Assembly: GCA_021014325.1 (NCBI GenBank)
Contig: JAJGQC010000726.1
Coordinates: 1 to 64,000 of the forward strand
Source: Plazaster borealis
Lineage: Eukaryota; Echinodermata; Asteroidea; Forcipulatida; Labidiasteridae
Length of the DNA: 64,000 bases
Direction of reading: 5' to 3'
Below the pieces are notes generated by a model. The model had not been told where the DNA came from and did not search any database. It was given only the letters and a program-made list of their open reading frames with translations. The translations under genes and the position numbers were made by a program. Shown piece by piece: positions 1 through 12,744 of the stretch. Positions within the stretch are counted from its first letter, which is position 1, and the number at the start of each line of letters is the position of its first letter.

Positions 1-1855
1 ATAGCCAAATTTTTAGAAGTCATTAACTGAGGAAACAACAATGACCGAAAAAGGTGGGACAATTATGGGGGGGGGCATATTCACACCGAGTGCGCAATGT
101 GGCCAACAAAACCATTAAATATTGTATGTTATAGATCTACATTATTTTTTTTAGTCTAAGTAATTGAACTCTAAATATACATGGCACGGATTCTTTTTCT
201 TGTTTTCTTTCTTTTTAATATTCGAGTTTATTAACTTCATATAATTTTATAATAATACTGCCATAAAATCAAGATGATGATTGCAAACAATAACACACTA
301 AAGTTTTAAAAGCAAAAAATTAAAACAACTGTAAAATTATATTAAAATAATTCAAACGTCAATAGTGTGTATGTGTAAACAAAATAAATGTTGACACAAG
401 GTAATATGAAGCTGTCATACGGTACTAGTCACTGTGCCAGACTCTTGAGCCAATGTTGAAGTCATTTGTAAACATTGATGTAACACAGGCTATACACGTA
501 CGTCTGCAAGTGAATAATTCGATACAATAATAGAAATCCCTGGATAACAGCAAACGGTACTGAATAACAGAGAATCATAGGGAGCGATAACACGCTCTCG
601 CCCATTGTGTTGTGAAAAGTAGGGTACACAAGCATACCAGCCAAACGTAATGTGTAAAATTGAACATACTACGTACAGCTACTAGAAACATATACAGATC
701 GCAAACATTGCTATTTTTCAGTGCTCTTGCCTCTCAGGGTCTGAGAGACTTATTATGGAACCAGAATAAACGAGTATACATTAGTCTTGCCTGAACTGCT
801 CGCTGAAGATTAAAACCACGACAAAAATGCTCTAATTATCGTCCACGGAGACAGCCAGATTCAAGCGTGCTTGGAGACCATTTGAATACACGTGGATGCG
901 GTACCCTGAATAAAGTATTGACTGATTGATAAGAGACCAACTGGGGTACCCGACTATTCGTTCTCTTGTGGCACGGTTTGAAAACTCTGCCCTCACAGAA
1001 TGATCAACGGGGGAAAAATTTGAAAATTTTAATTTGTTCCGCCATTCCAACCCAAAATGGTGTGAAAACTACTGTTGAAGTCCAAACAGTCCATTTCTCA
1101 CTTTTTGTATAAATATATTCAAGCGAAAGTGTGACACACTATTTAAAAAAATAAATTAAAAAGTTGTGTATTAAAACAATTAAAAAGACATAAATTAGTG
1201 ATAAGCTATTTCCAAATGTTTGATCATCTTAGATTATCTTAGATGGTTTACAAAATGATGTTGTTGCTTTATAATGTAATGGTCAATCTCACACATTAAA
1301 CATGCATACACGAGGCTTCATACGTGTGTGTAAGGTCAAACACACATTAAAGTCAATACAAATATGCAAGGATTCTTTGATCTATTTTTCATCCAAAATT
1401 GATGTCATAAATGGCAAAAAAATCCCAGGATTTTTTCCCATACCATTTAACCTATGATATCTCTCATATTTATTTTAAACAATAACTGTTTCAGAAAAAC
1501 AAAATTTTACAGGTTTTCAAGGCCAATTTCAACGAAAACTCACTCAAGAGATATGTAGTGGTCTCAAGATTTGCTAATTAAATATTCATGTAAAAGATCC
1601 GAAAACAAAAGGAAATACGACAATGGCGTTCATCAAACCTTGAAATCCATCGTCAACTCTTTAATTCTCAACGTCAGAAGGTCCAGTCTCATTGTGGTTC
1701 CCCTGCCGGCAGTTCACACCAAACCCCCACACCCCTACCCTCCCACACCAAACCCCATAACCCTAAGTCCATAACCCTAATAATACAATTTCAAAAGAAA
1801 TTAATTTGAAAATGTGAAACTGTTGTGAAAGTTCTTTAATATGAATGATCAACTT
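1..1855. other. AT-rich non-coding DNA, no gene seen
   Basis: No open frame here shows family resemblance, codon structure or splice sites I can defend. The stretch is AT-rich with homopolymers and a C-rich, CCCTAA-like patch near 1730-1780 too irregular to be telomeric. Most likely intergenic or intronic. Confidence 0.7.
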
Positions 1856-2412
1856 ATTAAAAGCCTGGAAATTACCTTAAACATTTATTTTAGTCATAAT
1901 TCAAATACCGCCAAACCCCCTCCATGAGAAATTGCCGTTTTGACCCAGGATATGGGCCAATTCCTATACGGTTATTTTGTACACAACCAATGGAGCAGGG
2001 TGAACCCGCGATATGGCAATATTCTTGTACCCAATGGTTTGTGCACTGTGTATTGGCCGTGGTGGACCCGTGATTTGGTTATATTCCTGTACCCAATGTT
2101 AGCGCGCAGTGTATGGGGATGCAGACCGCAACGTTTCGGTGCTGTGGACCCGGGATATGGCCATATTCCTGTACCCATTGCTTTGCACAGTGTATGGGTA
2201 CTCCGCGTCTAAGAATATGCTCATATAGCGGGTTCAACTCGCTCCATAGGCCGTGTACAAAATAACCACATAGGAAATTACCCATATCCCGGGACAAACG
2301 GCAATTATTTTATGGAGGGGGGTTGTTTGTTTGGTTGGGCAATAATTTGGAAATACGACTAAAATAGATGTTTTTGGGAAATGAAAAGCGAAAAGTCGTT
2401 TTTAGGCTTTTA
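1856..2412. repeat. Long palindromic (foldback) element
   Basis: The left arm (about 1856-2012) matches the reverse complement of the right arm (about 2224-2412). Both carry the same succession of blocks, for example TTGTACAC next to the TATGGAGC-like block, and TATTTTAGTC near the outer ends. The centre holds imperfect direct copies of a GACCCGGGATATGG-type motif near 1939, 2004, 2065 and 2146. Short open frames appear on both strands only because the sequence is palindromic. Best read as a non-autonomous foldback transposon; no target-site duplication was identified. Confidence 0.75.
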
Positions 2413-2696
2413 GGTTCCTAACACTTTTGTTACCAAATTATAAAATTATAAAATGTTATTAACAACAAGGTGTTCAGGATGACGTTCAAATCTTGAATGT
2501 AACACAAATCCAGAGCTTTATTAAAAATACATGTATGCTAATCTTGACCAAGCATTTATTGCTGTGTATAGATGTAGATGTGGTAAAACTGTACCTTTAA
2601 GGTGACATCATGTTACAATTTATGTCATTATAATAGGACCTTTAACTTTGGGGAACACCCCAGCCGGAACATGCAGGGTTGAGCTTATAACTGCAT

Positions 2697-2885
2697 GGCC
2701 CAATTGTATAAAGCTTGTAAGCACAAAAACTTGCTAAGCACAGAAAACTCTTGCTTATGAAAAATAGGCTACCAGCCAAAATACCACACAGTTACGATGT
2801 GACTGAAACCCCACTCATTTCTTGCTTAGCACAGAAATTTGCTTAGTAGGAGTTTCTGCAAAACAGCTTTATGAAATTGGGCCCT
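2697..2885. mobile_element. MITE, GGGCCCAATTTCATAAAGC-ended family, copy 1
   Basis: Begins GGCCCAATTGTATAAAGC and ends with the inverted form AGCTTTATGAAATTGGGCCC, with GCTTAGCACAGAAA-type blocks mirrored inside. The same element recurs at 3328-3503, 3898-4056, 14150-14317 and 50433-50627, with degraded relatives near 13582, 24990 and 30497. It encodes nothing. Confidence 0.85.
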
Positions 2886-3327
2886 GTTCCTAAAGATATT
2901 GTGAAAGTGCACCCGTAGGTGACATAATAAATGTGACACTTGATGACGTCATCATAATGTGACTTCAAATTGTAGATGTAACAAATCCCGGCTTGATTAC
3001 TGATTAGGATCTGACTCGTTTGGAATAGTTATTATGAATAGGCCTAATGGGTGACCACCAATGAAATAACTTGACAACGCAATAAATTGATGATAAACTA
3101 AACAATGTTTTATTAGAAGCTCTGCTCCTCTCCAGTATCTCTCTCAAACTCACTTCTTAATCTTACATTTCTTTATTTTATTCCAATCTTTGTTAATCAT
3201 TATTTTCTAAATCGAAATAGAAAACTTAAAGTTAAAAGAAACCATCCGCGCACGTGCTTTGCAAATAGCTTGCGCAAGCGGTTGATTAATTAACATGTCA
3301 CTACACTAAAAATGGAAACCTTTTACA

Positions 3328-3503
3328 GGGTCCAATGTCAAAAAGTAGCTAAGCACAAAACATTTCTGTTGAGCAGAATTAGGTTGCCAGCCTAAATCCC
3401 ATCTCACATACACAATCTGCGACTGGTATTCCCCTTATTTTTGCTCAGCATAAATATGTTAAGCAATATTTTCTGCTTAAGCAGCTCTATGAAATTGGGC
3501 CCA
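3328..3503. mobile_element. MITE, GGGCCCAATT family, copy 2
   Basis: Starts GGGTCCAATG and ends CTATGAAATTGGGCCC, with the internal GCTAAGCACA and TGCTTAAGCAG blocks of copy 1. Diverged but full length. Confidence 0.8.
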
Positions 3504-3897
3504 GGTCTTATTTTGAATCTAAATACAAGATTAAGACATGGTGCAGCATCAGTACAGTGCTGTCTTCATTACTTAATTAAATAAATAAAATAAAAACCCA
3601 ATTGAAAAAAGCTTTCACAGAATTAATTGTTCATCAATAGTTGAGTATGTTTAAATTCAAAATAAAGGGGAATATTGTTGTTGTCTTTTGTTTTTAACAA
3701 AAGCACTTGTGTGGGATATTATTTTGATTAAAACAAATAAGCTATTGAGGCTAAACAATAGACACAAACTGTTACCAGAGTCATGTGACTCATGTATACA
3801 ATGTAAACAAACTAAGCAAGCAACGCGCAGTGTGCATTGAAAAACATGGCTGCTTCCGATTGCCTCTGCCATAAGGTGGGAATCAGCCTAGCCAACG

Positions 3898-4056
3898 ACC
3901 CAATTTCATTTAAGCCTGTAAGCATAAAAACTTGCTAAGCACAGACAAATCTTGCTCAATAGAAACTGGTTACCAGCCAAAATTCCATAAAGTCTACCTC
4001 GTTGCAACTGGTGACCGCTCGTTTTTGCTTAGCAAAGAAATTTCTGCTTTCGACCC
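3898..4056. mobile_element. MITE, GGGCCCAATT family, copy 3, 3' truncated
   Basis: Starts GACCCAATTTCATTTAAG and keeps the AAACTTGCTAAGCACAG and GCTTAGCAAAGAAATTTCTG blocks, but lacks the terminal inverted end. It runs out just before the satellite array begins. Confidence 0.75.
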
Positions 4057-4089
4057 TATTGATCGAGTGGGTTTTTCCGTGAACAAGGT

Positions 4090-7000
4090 TGCCTCGAGCA
4101 AGGAGTTTGGGTTTAAAACTACATGTACACAAGGTGTTAAACTTGTACATATGTAATTTTGAGTGATTCCAGACAATTTCATTTTGGGCCAATTTTTATA
4201 AATGGGCCTTTTGAGCAAGGATTTTCAGTTTAGAAAACTGCAAGGGGTTAAACTTGTGTTTTGGAGCGATTTCAGACAGTTTTATTTTCAGCCAAATTTT
4301 ATAAATGGGCCTTTTTGAGCCAGGATTTTCAGTTAAAAACTGCAAGGGGTTAAACTTGTTTTTGGAGCGATTTCAGAACATTTTATTTTCAGCCCAATTT
4401 TTAAAAATGGGCCTTTTGAGCCAGGATTTTCAGTTTAAAAAACTGCAAGGGGTTAAACTTGTTTTTGGAGCGATTTCAGAACATTTTATTTTCAGCCCAA
4501 TTTTTAAAAATGGGCCTTTTGAGCCAGGATTTTGGTTTTAAAAACTGCAAGGGTTAAACTTGTTTTTGGAGCGATTTCAGAACATTTTATTTTCAGCCCA
4601 ATTTTTAAAAATGGGCCTTTTGAGGTAAGGATTTTCAGTTTAAAAAACTGCAAGGGTTAAACTTGTATTTTGGACCGATTTCAGAACATTTTATTTTCAG
4701 CCCAATTTTTAAAAATGGGCCTTTTGAGCGAGGATTTTCACTTTAAAAACTGCAAGGGGTTAAACTTGTATTTTGGAGCGATTTCAGAACATTTTATTTT
4801 CAGCCCAATTTTTAAAAATGGGCCTTTTTGAGCCAGGATTTTCAGTTAAAAACTGCAAGGGGTTAAACTTGTATTTTGGAGCGATTTCAGAACATTTTAT
4901 TTTCAGCCCAATTTTTAAAAATGGGCCTTTTTGAGCCAGGTTTTTCAGTTTAAAAACTGCAAGGGGTTAAACTTGTTTTTGGAGCGATTTCAGAACATTA
5001 TATTTTCAGCCCAATTTTTAAAAATGGGCCTTTTGAGCCAGAATTTTCAGTTTAAAAACTGCAAGGGGTTAAACTTGTTTTTGGAGCGATTTCAGAACAT
5101 TTGATTTTCAGCCCAATTTTTAAAAATGGGCCTTTTGAGCCAGGATTTTCAGTTAAAAACTGCAAGGGGTTAAACTTGTTTTTGGAGCGATTTCAGAACA
5201 TTTTATTTTCAGCCCAATTTTTAAAAATGGGCCTTTTTGAGCCAGGATTTTTGGTTTAAAAACTGCAAGGGGTTAAACTTGTTTTGGAGCGATTTCAGAA
5301 CATTTTATTTTCAGCCCAATTTTTAAAAATGGGCCTTTTGAGCCAGGATTTTTGGTTAAAAACTGCAAGGTGTTAAACTTGTTTTTTGGAGCGATTTCAG
5401 AACATTTTATTTTCAGCCCAATTTTTAAAAATGGGCCTTTTGAGCCAGGATTTTTGGTTAAAAACTGCAAGGGGTTAAACTTGTTTTTTGGAGCGATTTC
5501 AGAACATTTTATTTTCAGCCCAATTTTTAAAAATGGGCCTTTTTGAGCCGGGATTTTTGGTTAAAAAACTGCAAGGTGTTAAACTTGTTTTTTGGAGCGA
5601 TTTCAGAACATTTTATTTTCAGCCCAATTTTTAAAAATGGGCCTTTTTGAGCCAGGATTTTGGTTAAAAACTGCAAGGGGTTAAACTTGTTTTTTGGAGC
5701 GATTTCAGAACATTTGATTTTCAGCCCAATTTTTAAAAATGGGCCTTTTTGAGCCAGGATTTTTGGTTAAAAAAACTGCAAGGTGTTAAACTTGTTTTTT
5801 GGAGCGATTTCAGAACGTTTTATTTTCAGCCCAATTTTTAAAAATGGGCCTTTTTGAGCCAGGATTTTTGGTTAAAAAAACTGCAAGGGGTTAAACTTGT
5901 TTTTTGGAGCGATTTCAGAACATTTGATTTTCAGCCCAATTTTTAAAAATGGGCCTTTTTGAGCCAGGATTTTTGGTTAAAAAACAGCAAGGGGTTAAAC
6001 TTGTTTATTGGAGCGGTTTAAGAACATTTTATTTTCAGCCCAATTTTTAAAAATTGGCCTTTTGAGCCAGGATTTTGGTTAAAAAAACTGCAAGGTGTTA
6101 AACTTGTTTTTGGAGCGTTTTCAGAACATTTTATTTTCAGCCCAATTTTTAAAAATGGGCCTTTTTGAGCGAGGATTTTTGGTTAAATTAACTGCAAGGG
6201 GTTAAAGTTGTTTTTTGGTGCGATTTCAGAACATTTTATTTTCAGCCCAATTTTTAAAAATGGGCCTTTTTGAGCCAGGATTTTTGGTTAAAAAACTGCA
6301 AGGTGTTAAACTTGTTTTTGAGCGATTTCAGAACATTTTATTTTCAGCCCAATTTTTAAAAATGGGCCTTTTTGAGCCAGGATTTTTGGTTAAAAACTGC
6401 AAGGGGTTAAACTTGTTTTTGGAGCGATTTCAGAACATTTTATTTTCAGCCCAATTTTTAAAAATGGGCCTTTTTGAGCCAGGATTTGTGGTTAAAAAAA
6501 CTGCAAGGTGTTAAACTTGTTTTTGGAGCGATTTCAGAACATTTTATTTTCAGCCCAATTTTTAAAAATGGGCCTTTTTGAGCCAGGATTTTCAGTTTAA
6601 AAACTGCAAGGGGTTAAACTTGTTTTTGGAGCGATTTCAGAACATTTTATTTTCAGCCCAATTTTTAAAAATGGGCCTTTTGAGCCAGGATTTTTGGTTA
6701 AAAACTGCAAGGTGTTAAACTTATTTTTGGAGCGATTTCAGAACATTTTATTTTCAGCCCAATTTTTAAAAATGGGCCTTTTGAGCCAGGATTTTTGGTT
6801 AAAAACTGCAAGGGGTTAAACTTGTTTTTGGAGCGATTTCAGAACATTTTATTTTCAGCCCAATTTTTAAAAATGGGCCTTTTGAGCCAGGATTTTGGTT
6901 TAAAAACTGCAAGGGGTTAAACTTGTTTTTGGAGCGATTTCAGAACATTTTATTTTCAGCCCAATTTTTAAAAATGGGCCTTTTGAGCCAGGATTTTTGG

Positions 7001-10000
7001 TTAAAAACTGCAAGGTGTTAAACTTGTTTTTGGAGCGATTTCAGAACATTTTATTTTCAGCCCAATTTATTAAAATGGTCCTTTTTTAGCCCGGATTTTT
7101 GGTTAAAAACTGCAAGGGGTTAAACTTGTTTTTTGGAGCGTTTTCAGAACATTTGATTTTCAGCCCAATTTTTAAAAAATGGGCCTTTTTGAGCCAGGAT
7201 TTTTGGTTAAAAACTGCAAGGTGTTAAACTTGTTTTTGGAGCGATTTCAGACCATTTGATTTACAGCCCAATTTTTAAAAATGGGCCTTTTTGAGCCAGG
7301 ATTTTTGGTTAAAAAAACTGCAAGGGGTTAAACTTGTTTTTTGGAGTGATTTCAGAACATTTTATTTTCAGCCCAATTTTAAAAATGGGCCTTTTTGAGC
7401 CAGGATTTTCAGTTTAAAAAACTGCAAGGGGTTAAACTTGTTTTTTTGGAGCGATTTCAGAACATTTGATTTTCAGCCAAATTTTTAAAAATGGGCCCTT
7501 TTGAGCCAGGATATTTCGGTAAAAATTCTTCAAGGGGTTAATGGTGTTGTTTGGTGCGATTTCAGGACATTTGATTTTCATCCCAATTTTTAAAAATGGG
7601 CCTTTTGAGCCAGGATTTTGGTTTAAAAACTGCAAGGGGTTAAACTTGTTTTTGGAGCGATTTCAGAACATTTTATTTTCAGCCCAATTTTTAAAAATGG
7701 GCCTTTGAGCGAGGATTTTGGTTAAAAACTGCAAGGTGTTAAACTTGTTTTTGGAGCGATTTCAGAACATTTTATTTTCAGCCCAATTTTTAAAAATGGG
7801 CCTTTTGAGCCAGGATTTTGGTTAAAAAAACTGCAAGGTGTTAAACTTGTTTTTTGAGCGATTTCAGAACATTTGATTTTCAGCCCAATTTTTAAAAATG
7901 GGCCTTTTGAGCCAGGATTTTTGGTTAAAAACTGCAAGGGGTTAAACTTGTTTTTTGGAGAGATTACAGAACATTTGATTATCAGCCCAATTTTAAAAAA
8001 ATGGCCCTTTTTGAGCCAGGATATGTAGTTAAAAAAACAGCAAGGTGATAAACTTGTTTTTGGAGCGATTTCAGAACATTTTATTTTCAGCCCAATTTTT
8101 AAAAATGGGCCTTTTTGAGCCTGGATTTTCTTTTAAACTTAGTGCTAGGGTTTAAACTTGTTTTTTGGAGCGATTTCAGAACATTTTATTTTCAGCCCAA
8201 TTTTTAAAAATTAGCCTTTTTGAGCCGGGATTTTTGGTTAAAAAACTGCAAGGTGTTAAACTTGTTTTTGGAGCGATTTCAGAACATTTTATTTTCAGCC
8301 CAATTTTTAAAATGGGCCTTTTGAGCCAGGATTTTTGGTTTAAAAAACTGCAAGGGGTTAAACTTGTTTTTTGGAGCGATTTCAGAACATTTTATTTTCA
8401 GCCCAATTTTTAAAAATGGGCCTTTTTGAGCCAGGATTTTTGGTTTAAAAAACTGCAAGGGGTTAAACTTGTTTTTTGGAGCGATTTCAGAACATTTTAT
8501 TTTCAGCCCAATTTTTAAAAATGGGCCTTTTTGAGCCAGGATTTTTGGTTAAAAAACTGCAAGGTGTTAAACTTGTTTTTTGGAGCGATTTCAGAACATT
8601 TTATTTTCAGCCCAATTTTTAAAAATGGGCCTTTTTGAGCCAGGATTTTTGGTTAAAAACTGCAAGGGGTTAAACTTGTTTTTTGGAGCGATTTCAGAAC
8701 ATTTGATTTTCAGCCCAATTTTTAAAAATGGGCCTTTTTGAGCCAGGATTTTTGGTTAAAAAAACTGCAAGGTGTTAAACTTGTTTTTTGGAGCGATTTC
8801 AGAACATTTGATTTTCAGCCCAATTTTTAAAAATGGGCCTTTTTGAGCCAGGATTTTTGGTTAAAAAAACTGCAAGGGGTTAAACTTGTTTTTTGGAGTG
8901 ATTTCAGAACATTTTATTTTCAGCCCAATTTTTAAAAATGGGCCTTTTGAGCCAGGATTTTCAGTTAAAAAAACTGCAAGGGGTTAAACTTGTTTTTGGA
9001 GCGATTTCAGAACATTTTATTTTCAGCCCAATTTTTAAAAATGGGCCTTTTGAGCCAGGATTTTTGGTTAAAAACTGCAAGGGGTTAAACTTGTTTTTGG
9101 AGCGATTTCAGAACATTTTATTTTCAGCCCAATTTTTAAAAATGGGCCTTTTTGAGCCAGGATTTTTGGTTTAAAAACTGCAAGGGGTTAAACTTGTTTT
9201 TGGAGCGATTTCAGAACATTTTATTTTCAGCCCAATTTTTAAAAATGGGCCTTTTGAGCCAGGATTTTTGGTTAAAAACTGCAAGGTGTTAAACTTGTTT
9301 TTGGAGCGATTTCAGAACATTTTATTTTCAGCCCAATTTTTAAAAATGGGCCTTTTTGAGCCAGGATTTTTGGTTAAAAACTGCAAGGGGTTAAACTTGT
9401 TTTTGGAGCGATTTCAGAACATTTGATTTTCAGCCCAATTTTTAAAAATGGGCCTTTTTGAGCCAGGATTTTGGTTAAAAAAACTGCAAGGTGTTAAACT
9501 TGTTTTTGGAGCGATTTCAGAACATTTGATTTTCAGCCCAATTTTTAAAAATGGGCCTTTTGAGCCAGGATTTTGGTTAAAAACTGCAAGGGGTTAAACT
9601 TGTTTTTGGAGTGATTTCAGAACATTTTATTTTCAGCCCAATTTTTAAAAATGGGCCTTTTTGAGCCAGGATTTTCAGTTAAAAACTGCAAGGGGTTAAA
9701 CTTGTTTTTGGAGCGATTTCAGAACATTTTATTTTCAGCCCAATTTTTAAAAATGGGCCTTTTGAGCCAGGATTTTTGGTTAAAAACTGCAAGGTGTTAA
9801 ACTTGTTTTTGGAGCGATTTCAGAACATTTGATTTTCAGCCCAATTTTTAAAATGGGCCTTTTTGAGCCAGGATTTTTGGTTAAAAACTGCAAGGGGTTA
9901 AACTTGTTTTTGGAGCGATTTCAGAACATTTTATTTTCAGCCCAATTTTTAAAAATGGGCCTTTTTGAGCCAGGATTTTTGGTTAAAAACTGCAAGGTGT

Positions 10001-11172
10001 TAAACTTGTTTTTGGAGCGATTTCAGAACATTTGATTTTCAGCCCAATTTTTAAAAATGGGCCTTTTTGAGCCAGGATTTTTGGTTAAAAACTGCAAGGG
10101 GTTAAACTTGTTTTTGGAGCGATTTCAGAACATTTGATTTTCAGCCCAATTTTTAAAAATGGGCCTTTTGAGCCAGGATTTTTGGTTAAAAACTGCAAGG
10201 GGTTAAACTTGTTTTTGGAGCGATTTCAGAACATTTTATTTTCAGCCCAATTTTTAAAAATGGGCCTTTTTGAGCCAGGATTTTTGGTTAAAAACTGCAA
10301 GGTGTTAAACTTGTTTTTGGAGCGATTTCAGAACATTTTATTTTCAGCCCAATTTTTAAAAATGGGCCTTTTGAGCCAGGATTTTTGGTTAAAAAAACTG
10401 CAAGGGGTTAAACTTGTTTTTTGGAGCGATTTCAGAACATTTTATTTTCAGCCCAATTATTAAAAATGGGCCTTTTGAGCCAGGATTTTCAGTTAAAAAA
10501 ACTGCAAGGGGTTAAACTTGTTTTTTGGAGCGATTTCAGAACATTTTATTTTCAGCCCAATTTTTAATAATGGGCCTTTTTGAGCCGGGATTTTTGGTTA
10601 AAAAAACTGCAAGGGGTTAAATTTTTTTTTTGGAGCGATTTCAGAACATTTTATTTTCAGCCCAATTTTTAAAAATGGGCCTTTTTGAGTCGGGATTTTT
10701 GGTTAAAAAACTGCAAGGGGTTAAACTTGTTTTTTGGAGCGATTTCAGAACATTTGATTTTCAGCCCAATTTTTAAAAATGGGCCTTTTTGAGCCAGGAT
10801 TTTCAGTTAAAAAAACTGCAAGGGGTTAAACTTGTATTTTGGAGCGATTTCAGAACATTTTATTTTCAGCCCAATTTTAAAAATGGGCCTTTTTGAGCCA
10901 GGTTTTTTCAGTTTAAAAAACTGCAAGGGGTTAAACTTGTTTTTTGGATCGATTTCAGAACATTGGATTTTCAGCCCAATTTTTAAAAATGGGCCTTTTT
11001 GAGCGAGGATTTTCACTTTAAAAAACTGCAAGGGGTTAAACTTGTTTTTTGGAGCGATTTCAGAACATTTTATTTTCAGCCCAATTTTTAAAAATGGGCC
11101 TTTTTGAGCCGGGATTTTTGGTTAAAAAAACTGCAAGGGGTTAAACTTGTACTTTTGACTTATTCAGGACCA
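4090..11172. repeat. Satellite array, ~102 bp monomer, ~69 copies
   Basis: A head-to-tail array about 7 kb long. Each unit runs ATGGGCC(T)nGAGCCAGGAT, TTTTGGTTAAAAACTGCAAG, GGGTTAAACTTG, GAGCGATTTCAGAACATTTT, ATTTTCAGCCCAATTTTTAA. Most variation is in homopolymer length plus a few diagnostic sites: GGGGTT or GGTGTT, TTTTAT or TTTGAT, and TCAGTT or TTTGGTT. Units near both edges (4200-5200 and 10480-11030) carry more of the TCAGTT and TCACTTT forms and are more diverged, whereas the centre is homogeneous. The first one or two units (4090-4260) are very degenerate. Because 102 is a multiple of three, monomer reading frames can stay open over several units, but homopolymer indels break them. Confidence 0.97.
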
Positions 11173-12555
11173 TTTTCTTTAACTATTTTTTTTGTTACAC
11201 AACTCAACTTAAAAAGAAAACTATTTTAAATGTATTTTCTCATTTTATTTTCCATTTGTTTACAATATTAAGGGGGTGCTTTAAATACAGTGTGACAAAA
11301 TCTTGAGATCCTGTTTAATTTGAAAAATATGAGCATGTTTTCAAAATACTCGTAAATATTAAACAATATAAATATGTCCAAGTCCAATACCTAGCTAGTT
11401 ATGTTTAATTTAAGTAATACCAGCCACACTGTTTTGTTTTAATAAGTTGACCTGAACATTTTGCATCTTTATTGTTTTCGTAAAGAATTAAGACGCCAGT
11501 GGCATAACCAAAGGGGTGGGGGAAGGGGGACGTATCCCCACTCAGAACCCTGAATACGACCCCCCCCCCTCCCATGATATTAAAAAAATGCACATATGAA
11601 TGGTTAGATACATAAAATGCCCCCCCCCCCCCACATGAAAATGTCTGGTTCAGCCACTGCAAGACACAAAGCACATTGATAGATAAGCAGGTACCAACGT
11701 CATACATGCTATCAGCATGATTCTATGATTACCAGCAGAAACGGAAAGCTGAAGAAAAGCCAGATCATCTTTTTAAAAAGAGTCATCAATTTAACAAACT
11801 TCCGTAAGAGAATAACATTCTCAATTGGAGCCTATTTATTAGGAGTTACAATAATTATATATGCTGCATATTGTTCAGAAACTTTACAATGACACAAGAA
11901 TGACTCGCAAAGTAATAAAAGAGATTCCAATGAAAAGGATGTAGGGCTCGGTTCAATATTTTGTGAATATTGTTTTCTGTGAATAAAATGTGAACTAAAT
12001 AAATGTGTCCCAACCTCAAACAAGGGTTAACAATATTAATTAACAAATTCCAAACTTTCCAACACTGGCGACAACACATGTGTTTTCACTGCAATTGTGC
12101 GATCAGAGCAAATTGGCTCTACTAAAACAATCCAACACAGGTCAAACTTTTATGCTTGTGTAAACTTCTTCTCTTTCTGGGCGATGAATTTATAGATTTG
12201 AAAGATCCTTTTAAATTTGTCTGAAGAAAGATTAGGTGAAAGAAAGATTATAACTGTTTACTGTTGTTATACAAAACAATATCCATGATGATGAAATGGT
12301 TACACATATGTTCCGACACCCCTAGTGTATTTTCCTATTCCTAACCCCAACCCTAACCCCTAACCTTAAACCCCAGCCTGTAAACCAAGAAGGGTACATT
12401 GGAAAGCCATTGCATACAGGTTGAACACAGAGACTCCTTCACTACTTTGAATTACGCTCCAAACACCAACATTACTGCATAACTTATACAACCTTTGTAG
12501 TCGGAGATTAAGACTTAAGATAGCAAACTCTTGAACAAGGCCTATAGCCCTGTCA
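11173..12555. other. Non-coding DNA downstream of MDN1
   Basis: No gene seen. Contains two C homopolymer tracts (near 11563-11577 and 11618-11632) and a CCCTAACC-like patch near 12345-12365. The part nearest 12555 should be the MDN1 3' UTR, since MDN1 ends at 12556 on the minus strand. A minus-strand AATAAA lies near 11834, about 720 nt past the stop codon, but the true poly(A) site is unknown. Confidence 0.6.
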
Positions 12556-12744
12556 CTATTGAATGTCCCCAGCTGTGACCAGCTCAAACCACTGTCTCAA
12601 GGCATCACTGAGTGTCTCTGGCATGGAGTTGATATCTTTAAGGATGATGTAGAATGGGAACGGTAAGTCTTCCTTGTAGGTGCTGATTTGAGGAAGCTCC
12701 CCTGCTCCACCAAAGATAGGAACCTTGATGTCAAGAATGGAATC
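12556..12744 (-). CDS. MDN1: MDN1 (midasin) last coding exon
   Basis: Encodes the last 62 residues of midasin and the TAG stop. The exon opens in phase 0 right after a CAG acceptor, with DSILDIKVPIF, and runs through PFPFYIILKD and LPETLSDALRQWFELVTA, the near-invariant end of animal midasins. Midasin is the giant nuclear AAA ATPase that strips assembly factors from pre-60S ribosomal particles. This segment closes its C-terminal VWA domain. The preceding exon ends in phase 0 at 14323, so the two join in frame. No defect is visible in this exon. Confidence 0.93.
   Translation of the reverse strand, partial: DSILDIKVPIFGGAGELPQISTYKEDLPFPFYIILKDINSMPETLSDALRQWFELVTAGDIQ

Larger units (their letters stand above)
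2413..3897. other. Non-coding DNA between dispersed repeats
   Basis: Apart from the two MITE copies listed separately at 2697-2885 and 3328-3503, I see no gene, RNA or ordered repeat here. Sequence is AT-rich. Confidence 0.65.

Noticed and set aside
4305..10463. Open frames of 60-110 codons repeating a ~34-residue unit, suggesting a repeat protein
   Set aside because: They arise because the satellite monomer is about 102 bp. Frames shift at homopolymer runs in nearly every second unit, occur on both strands, and show no start or splice context.
12340..12372. CCCTAACC-like patch, possible interstitial telomere repeat
   Set aside because: Only a few irregular units with no sustained CCCTAA period. 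The similar patch near 1730-1780 is equally irregular.
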